A DNA stretch of 64,000 bases, from NCBI RefSeq assembly GCF_016808335.1, contig NC_053148.1:45958930-46022929 (forward strand), read 5' to 3'. The first letter of the stretch is position 1. Each line of letters opens with the position of its first letter. Origin of the DNA: Panicum virgatum (taxonomy: Eukaryota > Streptophyta > Magnoliopsida > Poales > Poaceae). Below the pieces are notes generated by a model. That model was not told the DNA's origin. It made no database searches and was given only the letters and a program-made list of their open reading frames with translations. Made by a program: the position numbers and the translations under genes. Of the stretch, positions 10,691-20,751 are shown in pieces.

Positions 10691-11199
10691 AAACTAGTAC
10701 GGGCTACGGTGGTCGGCGCTTCCTTTTCAACGCCTCATTTCCCAAACGGTGAAATTCTGGCACAACAGCTGATTGGATGGCACCGAGAAACCCGCTATTG
10801 TTTCATGTTAGAGCAAGGCCAATAAAAGGGGTTTTAAGCCCCTTCCATCTCATTTAGAGACACCACTTGAAGATATATACTACAATAATTTGTCTCATAG
10901 ACGATCTATCGTGGGGTATAGGAATATTAAATTTTTGCATGCACTTGTGTTTTGTTTCTCGTGCGAGACGGGTTCGTCTCCAAAATCGACTCTTATGTAT
11001 TGTTTCTTGTGCTGGAGGCGTTTCTTGCAGAAAAGCCCACGCCACTCTCTCACTTTATTTCTCTCTTTCATCCATGTAGGACGGATCCTGATATGGACAG
11101 ACTAATAAATCCTTATTCCCCTGCTCTCACGCTATCGCATCGCAGAAGCCAATTTTTCTCGATTTTGCAGCCCACGACGGTTTTAATGACCCACATACT

Positions 11200-11432
11200 G
11201 GCCCTATTTGGTTCATCTCTTCTAGGAACTTCTAGGAAGGAATCTTACATGCACGAAGTACTAAATGAAGTCTATTTGTAAAATCTCTTCACGAAAAGGT
11301 GTAACTTTTCGCGACGAATCTAATGATGGTAATTAATTGATGATTGGCTATAGTGATGCTACAGTAATCATCCTCTAATTACGCGGTCAAAGGGTTTATT
11401 AGATTTTTTAGGGTTCCTAGCATAAGGGGTTC
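11200..11432. mobile_element. MITE, probably right-truncated
   Basis: It begins GGCCCTATTTGGTTCATC and contains words shared with the MITEs at 163 and 5550 (GCGACGAATCTAATGA, ATGCTACAGTAATCATC). The right side decays after about 11430 without a good terminal match. Confidence 0.55.
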
Positions 11433-13247
11433 TGAGGTTGATTTTGTAAACTGCCTTTATTTCTTGATGTCTTGCTGTTTTTCTTTTTCTCTTTGGATTC
11501 GAAACGAGGAGCCATCACCATCGGGGAATGGGCAAGCAGCATGCTGCAGTTAGATTGAACCAGATACAACAAATGAGGAGTTGGAGGAAAGTTTCTTTCT
11601 TTTAATAAAAAACAAGTTTCTAAATTAAATTCTGATTACATTATTGTATTTCTGATGGCAGGATCTTCAAAATAAGATCACATTTAACTATATTTGGATG
11701 ATTTTTTAAGTCAACAAGTATTCCACCGGATCAAAACATATATTCCACCTATGTCATCACATCGTTTGTTCCACCTGATATAGTTCCACATATATCTATA
11801 AACATATGCTCCAATGGAACAAGTTTTTTTCTCTTTTTTTTTTGTTTCACATGATTTTTCAATTTCTATTCACGGAAAACAAAGTTTATTTCTTATAATT
11901 ATTTTCATCCGTTATATTGGAACAAGTTTCAAAACTTTATATGTTACATTATGTACAATTATTTGCACTTTTTCACACATACTCAGTTTGATCTAATTCC
12001 ATTACTTTAAAATAAAATAATTATTTTATTGTTCTGTTTCAATACTGTCGGTGCCCTGGAGCAGCGCCGCCGCACGATCCGTGCCTGTAGCGAGGAAAAC
12101 GACCAAGTCAGGGAGCACTGATTTAAAATCTGGACTGTACGTGCTTGATTCGACGGCTGTCAGGGACCGAGGGGGTGGACGGTAAATGAAATACCGTCCA
12201 CCCCCGACCCTGCTCAGCGACTCCATGCCCGCCTCCTCTGCCCAGTTGCCACGCCAGAGCGCCGCCCCGTTCCCGCCACTACTAACCGTCCACCCGCTCC
12301 CTGTCTCCACCAAGTGAGTGCCGCGGTAGAGGCTGGCTGCCGCGGTCGTGCGGCGCTGGCAGCGGGCTGCCGATGAGCCTTCGTCCAGCGCCTCCGGCCG
12401 ATGCCCTCGACGTCGCGGCGGTGAAGTATTACTTGAGGCATCCGATCGTGCGGACGCAGGCGCGTCCTGGCGGAGTCCAGGGCTGGGCGAAGGCGGCGTC
12501 AGCGACCTGGGCCGCGGCTCGTCGGAGCTCCATCATGGCGAACGGCTAATACCGAGAGAGAATGGACTGCCGGTTGGTCACCAACTCACCATGTCGCCGA
12601 AGCATCCGGCTTCGATTTCTTCCATTCTATCTCTCCTGATCCTGCTGAATGCTGCGTTCGGATGGTTAATTCTTAATTTGTTTGGAGGCTGGATGGTCCA
12701 CTAGTTGGGGCCTTGCCCTGCTCTGCTCGTCACACAGATAGATGCATCCTCGACAGAGCATGTTCGCAGACGAGATTTCAGCTTCGAGCATCTTCTTGCC
12801 TTAAGCCGACGAGTAAAGGCCGGGTACTGAGGGACAAGGCCTCACCGGCTCGCCGCGTGATCCGACCGAGCCGTCGGCCGCGTTCCTGGAATCCTGGGGG
12901 TGCGCGTTCGCGGACACCGCAGCCGGCTCGTGTTCCTGCAGCTGCTTGGCGTCCCACAGCGACACCGCTCACCACCACAGCTAGCTTGTAGGCCAGAGCA
13001 GCGGCGATCGTACCTCGAGCGGCAGCGGCGCGGTCATCACGGAGCTTCGCCGCTGTGCCATCCGACCCCCTCATCTTTTCCCTTTTTTTTCCCACCTTTC
13101 TTCTCCAGCCACTCTCTCCCTTGAACTATAAAAAGTAAAAAGGAGGAGACGCACCCTTGTGTCATGTCCCGATTGGTATATGATAAGAGTGGGTAGTGTT
13201 TTGGGCTGTGTTGTGTGGGCTGTGCTAGAGTTTGTATCCAACCCGTG
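11433..13247. other. Intergenic DNA with GC-rich gene-like block at 12050-13060
   Basis: 11640-12040 is AT-rich with a loosely repeated TTCCACC word (11720-11790). 12050-13060 is GC-rich with overlapping ORFs on both strands (12348-12704 plus, 12713-12991 plus, 12778-13095 minus). None contains a domain I recognise. It contains the hairpin at 12171-12205. It lies directly left of the MULE and may include the disrupted edge of a gene, but I cannot define one. Confidence 0.4.
12171..12205. repeat. Perfect 14-bp inverted repeat
   Basis: GGGGGTGGACGGTA and TACCGTCCACCCCC are perfect complements separated by the 7-base loop AATGAAA. It could form a strong hairpin in DNA or RNA. No terminator-type T-run follows and no element end is recognised next to it. 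Confidence 0.85.
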
Positions 13248-13257
13248 TGGGCTGTTA

Positions 13258-13595
13258 GCGTTTTTTTTATTTCTGTTTTTTACAAAAATATATTTTCGAT
13301 ATGAAAATTTACAGAAATATACCCCGGCCGCCCAGCTGCCGGGCGGCCGGGGCTTATCCACAAAAAAACTCGAAAAATAATTGCAGCCAGGTCCCTAGGA
13401 CCGGTCGCCCGGCTGCCGGGCGGTCGGCCCCCCCTGGCCGCCCGGCAGCTGGGCGACCGGCTCTCCCACCCTTATAAGGGTTGGCTGGTCCCCCACCCCT
13501 CATTTGCATCACTAAAATTCCAGAAACCCAGAAAAAAGAGAGATGGAGGGAGAGAGGCGAAGCCCTGCCGGAATTTCGAGCCGGCAACTGCAGGT
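13258..13595 (+). repeat. Left MULE TIR with palindromes, promoter and leader exon
   Basis: It reads from terminal GCG(T)8ATTTCTG through TTTTCGATATGAAAATTTACAG to a set of GC-rich palindromes. The first (13322-13352) has 12-bp perfect arms CCCCGGCCGCCC/GGGCGGCCGGGG around a 7-base loop. Related copies lie at 13402-13428 and 13436-13460. Next come the TATA region, a leader and the splice donor CAG|GTAACC at 13593/13594. Each step has a counterpart in inverted order at 18100-18568. Subterminal palindromes are plausible transposase-binding sites (inference). Confidence 0.88.
13470..13481 (+). promoter_or_regulatory. TATA box of the transposase gene in the left TIR
   Basis: CCCTTATAAGGG is a palindromic TATA-type site about 65 bp upstream of the leader region and 120 bp upstream of the splice donor. 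The right TIR has the matching CCCTATATAAGG on the other strand at 18229-18236. Start of transcription is inferred, not seen. Confidence 0.65.
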
Positions 13596-13713
13596 AACCA
13601 AAATTCTTCTACGCTTTACAAATAGCATGATTGTGTGTCCAGATATGCCGAGCAATTATTTTTGTTGAAACAGTAGATTAGCAATCAATTTAATATCATG
13701 ATTCTGTGTCCAG
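13594..13713 (+). other. Predicted 5' UTR intron of the transposase
   Basis: The donor is CAG|GTAACC and the acceptor is TGTGTCCAG|AT, giving a 120-bp AT-rich intron. The ATG used here lies 2 nt into the following exon. The intron ends in a duplicated word, CATGATT(G/C)TGTGTCCAGATATG, present at 13627 and 13696, so an alternative acceptor exists near 13643. The leader holds an upstream ATG (13542) that is out of frame with the main ORF. Confidence 0.55.
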
Positions 13714-13715
13714 AT

Positions 13716-16274
13716 ATGTCGAGCAAGCTTCGTTTTCAAGTTCATTATGGTAATGGATATATTTCTTATGATGCGTATGGAGTAGATCTATCAGCTTTTG
13801 AACGAAGAGAGTGCGGAATAGATAAACCCTTAGAGAGGAGTTTTGGTTCCATACGCAAATGGCTTCACGAGATATTCAATGTGAATCCAAAGACTCATTT
13901 CCTAACCGTTCAGACTGTGACAAATTGGGGAACTGAAAGGGATTTCTGGGAGTTGATGCTTATAGCAAACACCGAAGAATGGCGGACTTACATGCAAGCA
14001 GCTCTTGACCGCGGGTGGCCTCTTGCAATGCTAATTCAGATTCACCAGAAGGCAGCCCAATTCGGTGAAGGATCAACAAGTACATCATCTCATATGAACC
14101 AAGCAGTAGAACAAGAAAATAAAGATCAGAACATGCATGTCACAGAACCTGAGCCGCAAGATATAGCTGATCAGGTAGGAGAAAAAGAAGATCAGAACGT
14201 GCATGTCTTTCAACCTGAGCCGCAAGGTTTAGCTGATGAAGGTGAGCGGATACCTGAAATTGTGGAAGCTGTACAGAATAAAGACCAAGAGGCTCGAATG
14301 ATGGAAGAATGTGGGGACTCATCAAACGATGAGGACTACCCGTTGCTAGGTGAATGGAGAGGCAAGGGTTTTGGAAATCCAGTGATACAGGATATTAGGA
14401 GTAATGAGTACGAATACAGAGAGAATGAGGTTGTGCAGGGGGCAAAGTATCCTAGCATTGAAGCTGTGAAGCTTTGGGCTATATCGTTGAGGAAGGAATT
14501 CAGATTTGTGAAGTCTAGCAGCAAAGAATATGAGGTGAAGTGTGTCAATGGCGATTGTACATGGCGAGTACATGCCTACAAGGGCAAGTACAAGACACAC
14601 TGGGAGTGTTCAATTATTACACCACATATATGTAGATTAACTGTTGTTGCTCAAACACACCGTATCATCACATCCACTTTCGTTGCCAAGAAGATGTATG
14701 TGGTGATTCTGGACAAAATTGATTATGAGCCAAAATTGATAATTAGGGACATCGACGGCTGTTTTTAATACAAAATCAGCTATGCAAAGGCTTGGCGGGC
14801 AAAACAAAAGGTGTTTGAGATGAGATTTAGCACATATGAGGCATCATATGATAACTTGCCTCACATGCTGTCAGCAATTGTGCAGAGAAATCTTGGAAGT
14901 GCGGCTGATACCTACATTGTACCGAGTTTAGATGGGGGACATGGGTTTCTGCTTCGTGCTTTCTTCTGCCTTGGTGCATTTGTGAGGGCATTTATGTATT
15001 GTCTTCCTGTTCTATGTATTGACGGCACATTCTTGACAGGAAGATATAAGGGGACAATACTGACAGCGATTGGAGTTGATTGCAACAAGCAGGTGGTTTC
15101 CATCGCCTTTGCTTTTGTTGAGAATGAGAACACAGAGAGCTGGTACTGGTTCCTTGAACGTGTGAAGATTCACGTTGTTGCTGGAAGGCCTGATGTTTGC
15201 CTCATCAGTGACAGATATGCTGGTCTTCTAGCAGCAATAAGGCAACTACATGAAGGAAGTCGAGGACAGCCTCCTCTATGGCCAGATGTTGTGAGTAGGT
15301 GGTGCATAAGGCATATGGGTGTAAACTTTTATGAGCGCTTCAAGAATAAGGAACTTATGAATTTGTTCAAGAGATTGTGCACTCAGAATCAGCAGCGGAA
15401 GTTTGATGCATTGTGGCAAGTGCTAGATAACATGTGCGCCAAGCTGCTAAAGGAACATGCCTCAACCTCCAGCCGGAGTCGTTTCACACTGTGGATTAAT
15501 GATGCACCTAAGGAGAAGTGGTCAATTCTATACGACACTGGTGGTCGTCGATATGGGATTGAGACAACCAACCACGCAGAGTGTTACAATATGGTAATGC
15601 GTCATATTCGTGGATTTCCTCTTGTTGGCATAGTTAAATTCATCATATACGGATGCACAAGGTACTTCAGAGAGCGGTACCAGGCAGCTGCTGTCTTACT
15701 TAATGATCCAGGTGTGATTTTTTGTAATAGGGTCACTAACTACATGAAAGAAAAGATTGAAAATGCTCAATATCACAGAGTGGTCTCCATGGGCACAAAG
15801 GATCAGGATTGCTTGATAACACCGGAAGGCAAGATTTTTTGCAGATGCAAGAAGCCACAGCTTCTTCACTTACCATGCTCCCATGTCATTGCGGCATGTT
15901 CAGAATCTGGGTTGGATCCTGGGGTTTTTGTTTCACAATATTACAGAAAAGAAACCGTTGTGCACACTTGGGGCCATGAGATATATGGCATAGGCAGTCT
16001 GGGATCATTCACTACACCAAATATCTCTCCAATGTACATTCCCAATCCAGATGCTAGGAGAGGGGTAGGTCGACGGTGGACACTTTGTATCCGTAACGGA
16101 ATGGATGAGTCTGAGGCAGGAAAGAAGAAAAAAAGATGCAACATGTGTGGAGCAGATGGTCACACTTACAAGAAGTGCCCTAAAATGCAGGAAGATAATG
16201 CTGGTGCTGAGGTTGGACCTTCTGGAAATCCCAACGATGGATTGCCTCCGGATTTTGGAGCCCGTCGCGTCTAG
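13716..16274 (+). pseudogene. MULE transposase (MuDR/mudrA-like), one in-frame stop
   Basis: A DDE transposase that would bind the TIRs and cut and join the element. The frame is 852 codons, open except for TAA at 14766-14768 (codon 351). In order: a variable acidic N-terminal region; the MuDR-type DNA-binding domain at about 240-310 (GAKYPSIEAVKLWAISLRKE, then Cys/His residues C..C..H..C); the MULE catalytic core with Asp at about 436 (LCIDGTF), Asp at about 499 (LISDRY) and a likely catalytic Glu at about 622 (TTNHAECYN); a SWIM zinc finger at 709-723 (CRC...LPCSH); and a C-terminal zinc knuckle CX2CX4HX4C at 808-821. The start at 13716 is chosen because it follows the predicted leader-intron acceptor. 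Length is normal for the family. TAA is one C-to-T change from CAA, so the loss looks recent. The truncated 350-aa product would keep only the N-terminus and DNA-binding domain and could act as a repressor (inference). Confidence 0.9.
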
Positions 16275-17084
16275 ATTTCGTTATGTGTGCATATGTATTT
16301 GAACCAGATGTATGGATATGTATTCCGACCTGTATGTGATAATTACATTTCGTTATGTATGGATATGTATTTGCACCAGATTGTAGCATGTAATATTACG
16401 AATGTATTTGTGTAGTAACATTTCTTGGTTGTACTTCTAAATATGTAGGTTGGTTCAATTATATTGCTCGCTTGGGTTTTGAAAGCTTTATTTGAATTGT
16501 TCTGTGTTTTGCTTGATGGTCTGTTACTGGTTGACCAGATGGGATTGCAGAGAAGAAAATCAAGATAAGAGCATCCGTAAAGGAGAAAGACATCATCATC
16601 TGAAGGCAAGTTCCTTCGGTAGCAAAAGGAAAAGTTTCTGTAATTAATGTTCCTTAGAGTTGTTTTGTACTTTTCAACTCTCCTTGAAGAATTATGAAAA
16701 GAAAAATCAAAGACTCCGCTTGTACAAGATGAGAAGTGTTCATGCATTTAATAGAGTTTCCACTGTACGCTCCCTGATTATATATATGATGGCTGGAAGA
16801 ACAATCCAAGAACACAGAAGAGAGTGGTAACTCAAAATTCATATCTCACTGGAAAAACTGGAAAGTGTACTGAAAATAGAAGGGTAGTTACGAATAATAA
16901 ATTTTCGGTTTGTAATACAGTTTTGTAAACAATGCTACGATTACAAAGCAGAGGCCTAAGGCGTTCGTACTTGTAGATACTTGAACAATGAAAAGCATGG
17001 CATGTGCAACACGATAACCTCGTGTTGTGAGTAAACCTAACATGCCTTAGGAAATATAAAATGCCGGGATTACATGGTGATGCT
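16275..17084. other. Convergent intergenic region of the MULE
   Basis: This is the presumed 3' UTR space of both genes. A direct repeat of ATTTCGTTATGT(A/G)(T/G)G...ATATGTATTTG..CCAGA occurs at 16276-16308 and 16349-16382, with a partial copy between. No ORF in the region has a recognisable domain. Confidence 0.6.
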
Positions 17085-17671
17085 TTACTGAGTGCACCGG
17101 GGATATTTTCCCTTCCTAATAGCTTCAGACCCTGCTTCCTTAGCACGGCGGGCCCTCTCTCGCTTCCTCTCCCTATCAACTTCACGTTCTTCTGCCTTCT
17201 GACGTTCCCCTTCTGCAATCCTCTTCTGAATCTCTTCCTGGTTTTTCTTGCGCTTCTCCTCCATCTGTTCTTCATGCAGCATTCGTTGCCACCTTTGTGC
17301 AGCCCATCTTGCTTGACGCTCCACGTGGTCCTTATCCTGCTGAGATTGCTCGGTGTCTAACCACTGCACGAAATCACATAGAGGCGGTGGAGTCTTTCCG
17401 CAAATCATGTTATAAGTCATTACTAGATCTGAAAGTTACAAACTCTGATAGTGTTTTGTAGTACCTTTGCTCGGTCCTTGCCGTAATGCTTGGGCGGGTC
17501 GTACTCGTAATTCTCGCACATGAAGAATCTCTTGCCAAAGTCATCCCCCAAAACCCTTGATTTCATTAGTTTGCACAAGGATCCGCAAAAACACATAGGC
17601 ACCTGGACTCCTTGGGGGACTGTTTCCGTCACCTTATTCCATGGAATGTACGTGGATCCTGAGGATGCCAT
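17085..17671 (-). CDS. GRF-type zinc finger plus coiled-coil protein, second gene of the MULE
   Basis: Two exons join in phase: 17671-17465 (69 codons, ATG at 17671) and 17393-17085 (102 codons plus stop), with a 71-bp GT-AG intron between. The 171-aa product has a GRF-type zinc finger spanning the splice: Cys27 and Cys29 (MCFCG), GKRFFMC with Cys52, and LCDFVQW with Cys75. A long Lys/Glu/Arg-rich coiled coil follows from about 90 to 155. GRF fingers bind nucleic acid in several eukaryotic proteins; the role here is unknown. It occupies the position of mudrB and its leader exon lies in the right TIR. An upstream intron (donor 18103, acceptor 17683) links leader to coding exon. It is intact, unlike the transposase. 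Alternative: a captured host GRF gene, but the shared TIR promoter layout argues it is an element gene. Confidence 0.8.
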
Positions 17672-17682
17672 GGTGTTGAGCC

Positions 17683-18103
17683 CTGGCAATCACAAGTGAT
17701 CAATCAGATTGCTAATATACTATATCAACGCTAATCATTATCAGTAACTACACCTAAATGTACCACTAATCACTCCTAATCATAATTAAACTGATTGCTA
17801 AACTATTTTCTAACATTTTCTAAAAAAAATTCTATAATTTTCTACAATTTTCTAACATTTTCTACTATTTTCTAATATTATCTTGCATTTTTTATTTTCT
17901 AATACTTGTCTAACAATTTTCTAGTATTTTCTAATACTAAATCTAACACTAAATATACTATATCAACGCTAATCACTATAATTAACTGCACCTAAATGTA
18001 CCACTAATCACTCCTAACAATAATTGAACTGATTGCTAATCTACTGTTAAAAAATAATAATTATAACATAATCTATTTATAAAATGTAGAAAATTTTAGT
18101 TAC
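17683..18103 (-). other. Predicted 5' UTR intron of the GRF gene with internal repeats
   Basis: The donor CTTTAG|GTAACT lies at the inner end of the right TIR and the acceptor TTGCCAG|GG is 11 nt before the ATG. The intron holds a roughly 90-bp direct repeat (17717-17802 and 17949-18042, sharing ACCTAAATGTACCACTAATC) flanking an array of TTTTCTAA(C/T) words at 17806-17935. Confidence 0.6.
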
Positions 18104-18568
18104 CTAAAGTCGCCGGCTTGAAAATCTGACAGGGCTTCGCCGCTTTGCCTCTCCCTCACCCCTCCCTCTCTTTTCTTTTTTTCTGGATTTTTAGTAAGCC
18201 AAATGGGGAGTGAGGGGCAGCCAACACCTTATATAGGGGTTGGGGGCCGGTCGCCCAGCTGCCGGGCGGCCAGGGGGGCCGGCCGCCCGGCAGCCGGGCG
18301 ACCGGTCCCAGGGACCTGGCTGCAATTATTTTTCGAGTTTTTTTTGCAGATAAGCCCCGGCCGCCCGGCTGCCGGGCGGCCAGGTCCCGGCCGCCCGGCA
18401 GCTGGGCGGCCGGGGTATATTTCTGTAAATTTTCATATCGAAAATACGGGCGGCCAGGTCCCGGCCGCCCGGCAGCTGGGCGGCCGGGGTATATTTCTGT
18501 AAATTTTCATATCGAAAATATATTTTTGTAAAAAACAGAAATAAAAAAATATAAAAATAAAAAAATGC
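18100..18568 (-). repeat. Right MULE TIR with internal 74-bp tandem duplication
   Basis: In inverted orientation it repeats the left TIR order: T-rich terminus, TTCGATATGAAAATTTACAG, GC-rich palindromes, TATATAAGG (18229-18236), leader and splice donor. It is longer than the left TIR because a 74-bp unit at 18374-18447 is repeated at 18448-18521, adding an extra palindrome and an extra AT-rich spacer. At least five GGCCGCCCGGC-type arms are present. Confidence 0.88.
18229..18236 (-). promoter_or_regulatory. TATA box of the GRF gene in the right TIR
   Basis: The minus strand reads TATATAAG about 125 bp upstream of the leader-exon donor at 18103. It is the counterpart of the left TIR TATA region. 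Confidence 0.65.
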
Positions 18569-18578
18569 TGGGCTGTTA

Positions 18579-19560
18579 CGAGCGGTGTTGGGCCCAAGGT
18601 CATGTAAAAGCGAATTTCCTATCTATCTTCCACAAGAAAAATGCTTACGAATCTTCCATTGTTGGAGATTCGTGCGACGGACTGAAAGCGGTAATCGCAT
18701 GCGCACGGAAGGTATGGAGCGTGCACGCGGGAGCAGAGCGGAAGCAGATCCGGGTTGGGAGTGAAGGTGAGCTGTCAACATGTGATTAGCTAAGGTGGGT
18801 CGAGATCTTAGTTTGGATCTCAAATTTCAATTGAACTTTTCTCACAAACTGCTAATCTATTTTCGAAACCATTTTTACTATAGTGTTATTTAGAATTAAA
18901 GCAAAAGAATAAGATCCAATATCAATATATTTTGATTAGTTTTAGAAAATTAACAGTTTTCAACATTGAAGTTTGCTGTAATCAACATTTTCAATTTACT
19001 ATTTCAACAATTTTTAGAAAAATGTTGAACTAGTTTATCTAAAGTGTTGAATCTAATATTTGAAAATATTGAACTAGTTTCTCTAAAGTGTTGAGATACA
19101 TTTCAACATCACTAGCTTCACATTTATTTTATATTCGTTCTGAAGAAAAAGTTACTATACCAGCTTTATGAATACAACAGTGCTGAGAAAAAAATATAGG
19201 AAAACTTTGCTAACATGCTTAAGTGATAATGGACAGTTCAGTTTGATGAGCTCCTCATGCAGCCATGCACGTGGTTAACGTCTTAACGACAACTTTTTTT
19301 TAAAAAAAAAGCAAACGACGCTTCAATAGAGAACGGCTGGCTGCTTGTAACATGTGGGCCGTTAAAGAGATGAAAAGATCAACTGCTTGTTATGGGCCTT
19401 AAGTTGATATATACTGGGCTGTTATTGGATCAAAGATACACAAGCTATCTATCTACCAGAAGATAGATAGGAGCCCCCATGTAAAAGGATGCGGAAGGTA
19501 AAGGAGAGGATGTCTTTTAGCCTTTTCGTGTGACAGAGAATTAATCACGTGTTGGATACT
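18579..19560. other. Intergenic AT-rich DNA with short direct repeat
   Basis: No gene supported. A diverged direct repeat of TTGAACTAGTTT(A/C)TCTAAAGTGTTGA occurs at about 19024 and 19069. TGGGCC words at 18587, 19355 and 19395 and an A/T homopolymer at 19287-19308 are the only other features. Confidence 0.5.
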
Positions 19561-19561
19561 G

Positions 19562-19933
19562 AGAGCATCCCCAACCTTCCGGGTAGAATAGTGTCCATAG
19601 CATTAAATGTACTGTCACATATGACTTTTTGATTATGTGGCACCACAATAAATGAGAGAGAGAATGGAAAGAGGAAGAAACTGGGTCTCATGCAAGACCC
19701 AGTGTCAACACGCAAACCAATACGCTAGAAACCACATGTTGTGCATTGGGAGTGATGTGGTGTCTTCATAATAAATAGAGAACAAATATGATAGGTGGAG
19801 AAAAAAAAGAGAGTTTAATAAGACTCCACACCAAGAAATCATGAGTTGTAGAGTGTAGTTTCTAACGATGATGTCTTGATGTTATAGCAATATAGACATT
19901 ATTCATAGACATTATGGGTTGGAATTGACCTAA
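19562..19933. mobile_element. MITE-like element
   Basis: The left end GAGAGCATCCCCAACC...GTGTCCATAG and the reverse-complemented right end AGGTCAATTCCAACCCATAATGTCTATG form imperfect terminal repeats sharing CCAACC and a (T)GTC(T/C)ATAG word. The interior includes an inverted pair, ACTGGGTCTC and its near complement AAGACCCAGT. No coding capacity; superfamily not assigned. Confidence 0.5.
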
Positions 19934-20523
19934 TGCAACTCGCGTAGAAGTACGAGGAAAACAACGAGGCACGCCCAACTCATCCAAAAAAGGGAGAATC
20001 CGTCATGCGCCCAAGAAAAAAAAAGTAGGGAGTATTAGCTAAAAAAAAGCTTGCGGCCAAATTATTCAGATGGGCACGACGTACATCATCTTAAGCGAGA
20101 AAAAAGTGTAAAATAAGTACACATGGAGAGTTGAGGCAGAGTGTACAGAGCACTCGTGCAAGCAACACAGGGTTTCAGAGTATGAGGCAAGCGAAATAAG
20201 CCGTTCGTATCGTACATGTGGAATTGGATAGACCGAGACCGGAACAGAGTGATGAAACCTTGAAAGCAGAAACCCGCAGGGACGATAACAACATAACGTC
20301 ACAAGTTCATTGCAAATTGTTTCACAAATACTACGAAACATGTAATACGGTATACAACAGGATACAAGGCTTGACTCTTGAGCAGACGACGTTCCCAAAT
20401 CCCTGACATTCGAGTACCCGAAGCGGCAAGAAAGCGGAGCAAAAACAGGGCAACACATTCTAATACTGCACAATCCACACGACACGATACATAACGACTG
20501 TTGTTGTGCTCACCCATGAGAAG

Positions 20524-20655
20524 CTAGTTCCCCGCCGGCGGGAAGAGATAGAGGAGCGCGGCGTCGGCAATGGCGGCGCCGGCACCGACTTGTGCTGCTC
20601 CGGCAGGGAACTGGAACTGGGTGACCACGGGCGACAGCATGATCAGGGACACCCC
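20524..20655 (-). pseudogene. Truncated copy of the small membrane protein family
   Basis: The minus strand encodes 43 residues and a stop (TAG at 20524-20526). They begin GVSLIMLSPVVTQF and end GAAIADAALLYLFPPAGN. This matches the C-terminus of the 42270-42623 product (GVSLVALAPVARQF...GAAVADAVIGCFF). The homology ends abruptly at a CA/TG microsatellite at 20657-20674, with no start codon or N-terminal membrane segment upstream. It is therefore a 5'-truncated gene, or the last exon of one whose upstream part was displaced by the LINE at 20752. No function is inferred beyond family membership. Confidence 0.75.
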
Positions 20656-20667
20656 AATACACACACA

Positions 20668-20751
20668 CACACTGGATGCCTATTCGTGACCGTCGCGGGT
20701 TATTCCACGGTCATATATATACACTGGACGCCTATTCGTGACCGTCGCGGT
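20668..20751 (+). repeat. Imperfect 30-bp direct repeat at the LINE junction
   Basis: CACTGGATGCCTATTCGTGA and CACTGGACGCCTATTCGTGA, each followed by CCGTCGCGG, lie at about 20668 and 20722. The right copy abuts the poly-T that marks the LINE 3' end. Confidence 0.8.

Larger units (their letters stand above)
13258..18568 (+). mobile_element. MuDR-like Mutator (MULE) element with two convergent genes
   Basis: TGGGCTGTTA occurs at 13248-13257 and again at 18569-18578. Mutator elements duplicate 9 bp; the tenth base is ambiguous between duplication and TIR. The 5.3-kb interval is bounded by long TIRs: the left 338 bp and right 470 bp align from terminal T-rich sequence through GC-rich palindromes, a TATA box, an untranslated leader and a splice donor. 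A MULE transposase gene runs inward from the left TIR and a GRF zinc-finger gene inward from the right TIR, ending about 0.8 kb apart. This layout is the MuDR plan (mudrA and mudrB convergent, promoters in the TIRs), but the second protein is not one I recognise as MURB. The transposase has one in-frame stop, so this copy may not be autonomous. The TIRs are still closely similar, implying a fairly young insertion. Confidence 0.9.

Noticed and set aside
12171..12205. Helitron 3' hairpin
   Set aside because: No CTRR terminus follows within the expected distance and no TC 5' end is paired with it.
12348..12704. ORF of 118 codons with a hydrophobic C-terminus as a gene
   Set aside because: Low-complexity Arg/Ser/Gly N-terminus, no domain, no clear promoter or splice support.
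13542..13593. ATG in the MULE leader as the transposase start
   Set aside because: With the predicted splice it is out of frame with the transposase, and the right TIR lacks it.
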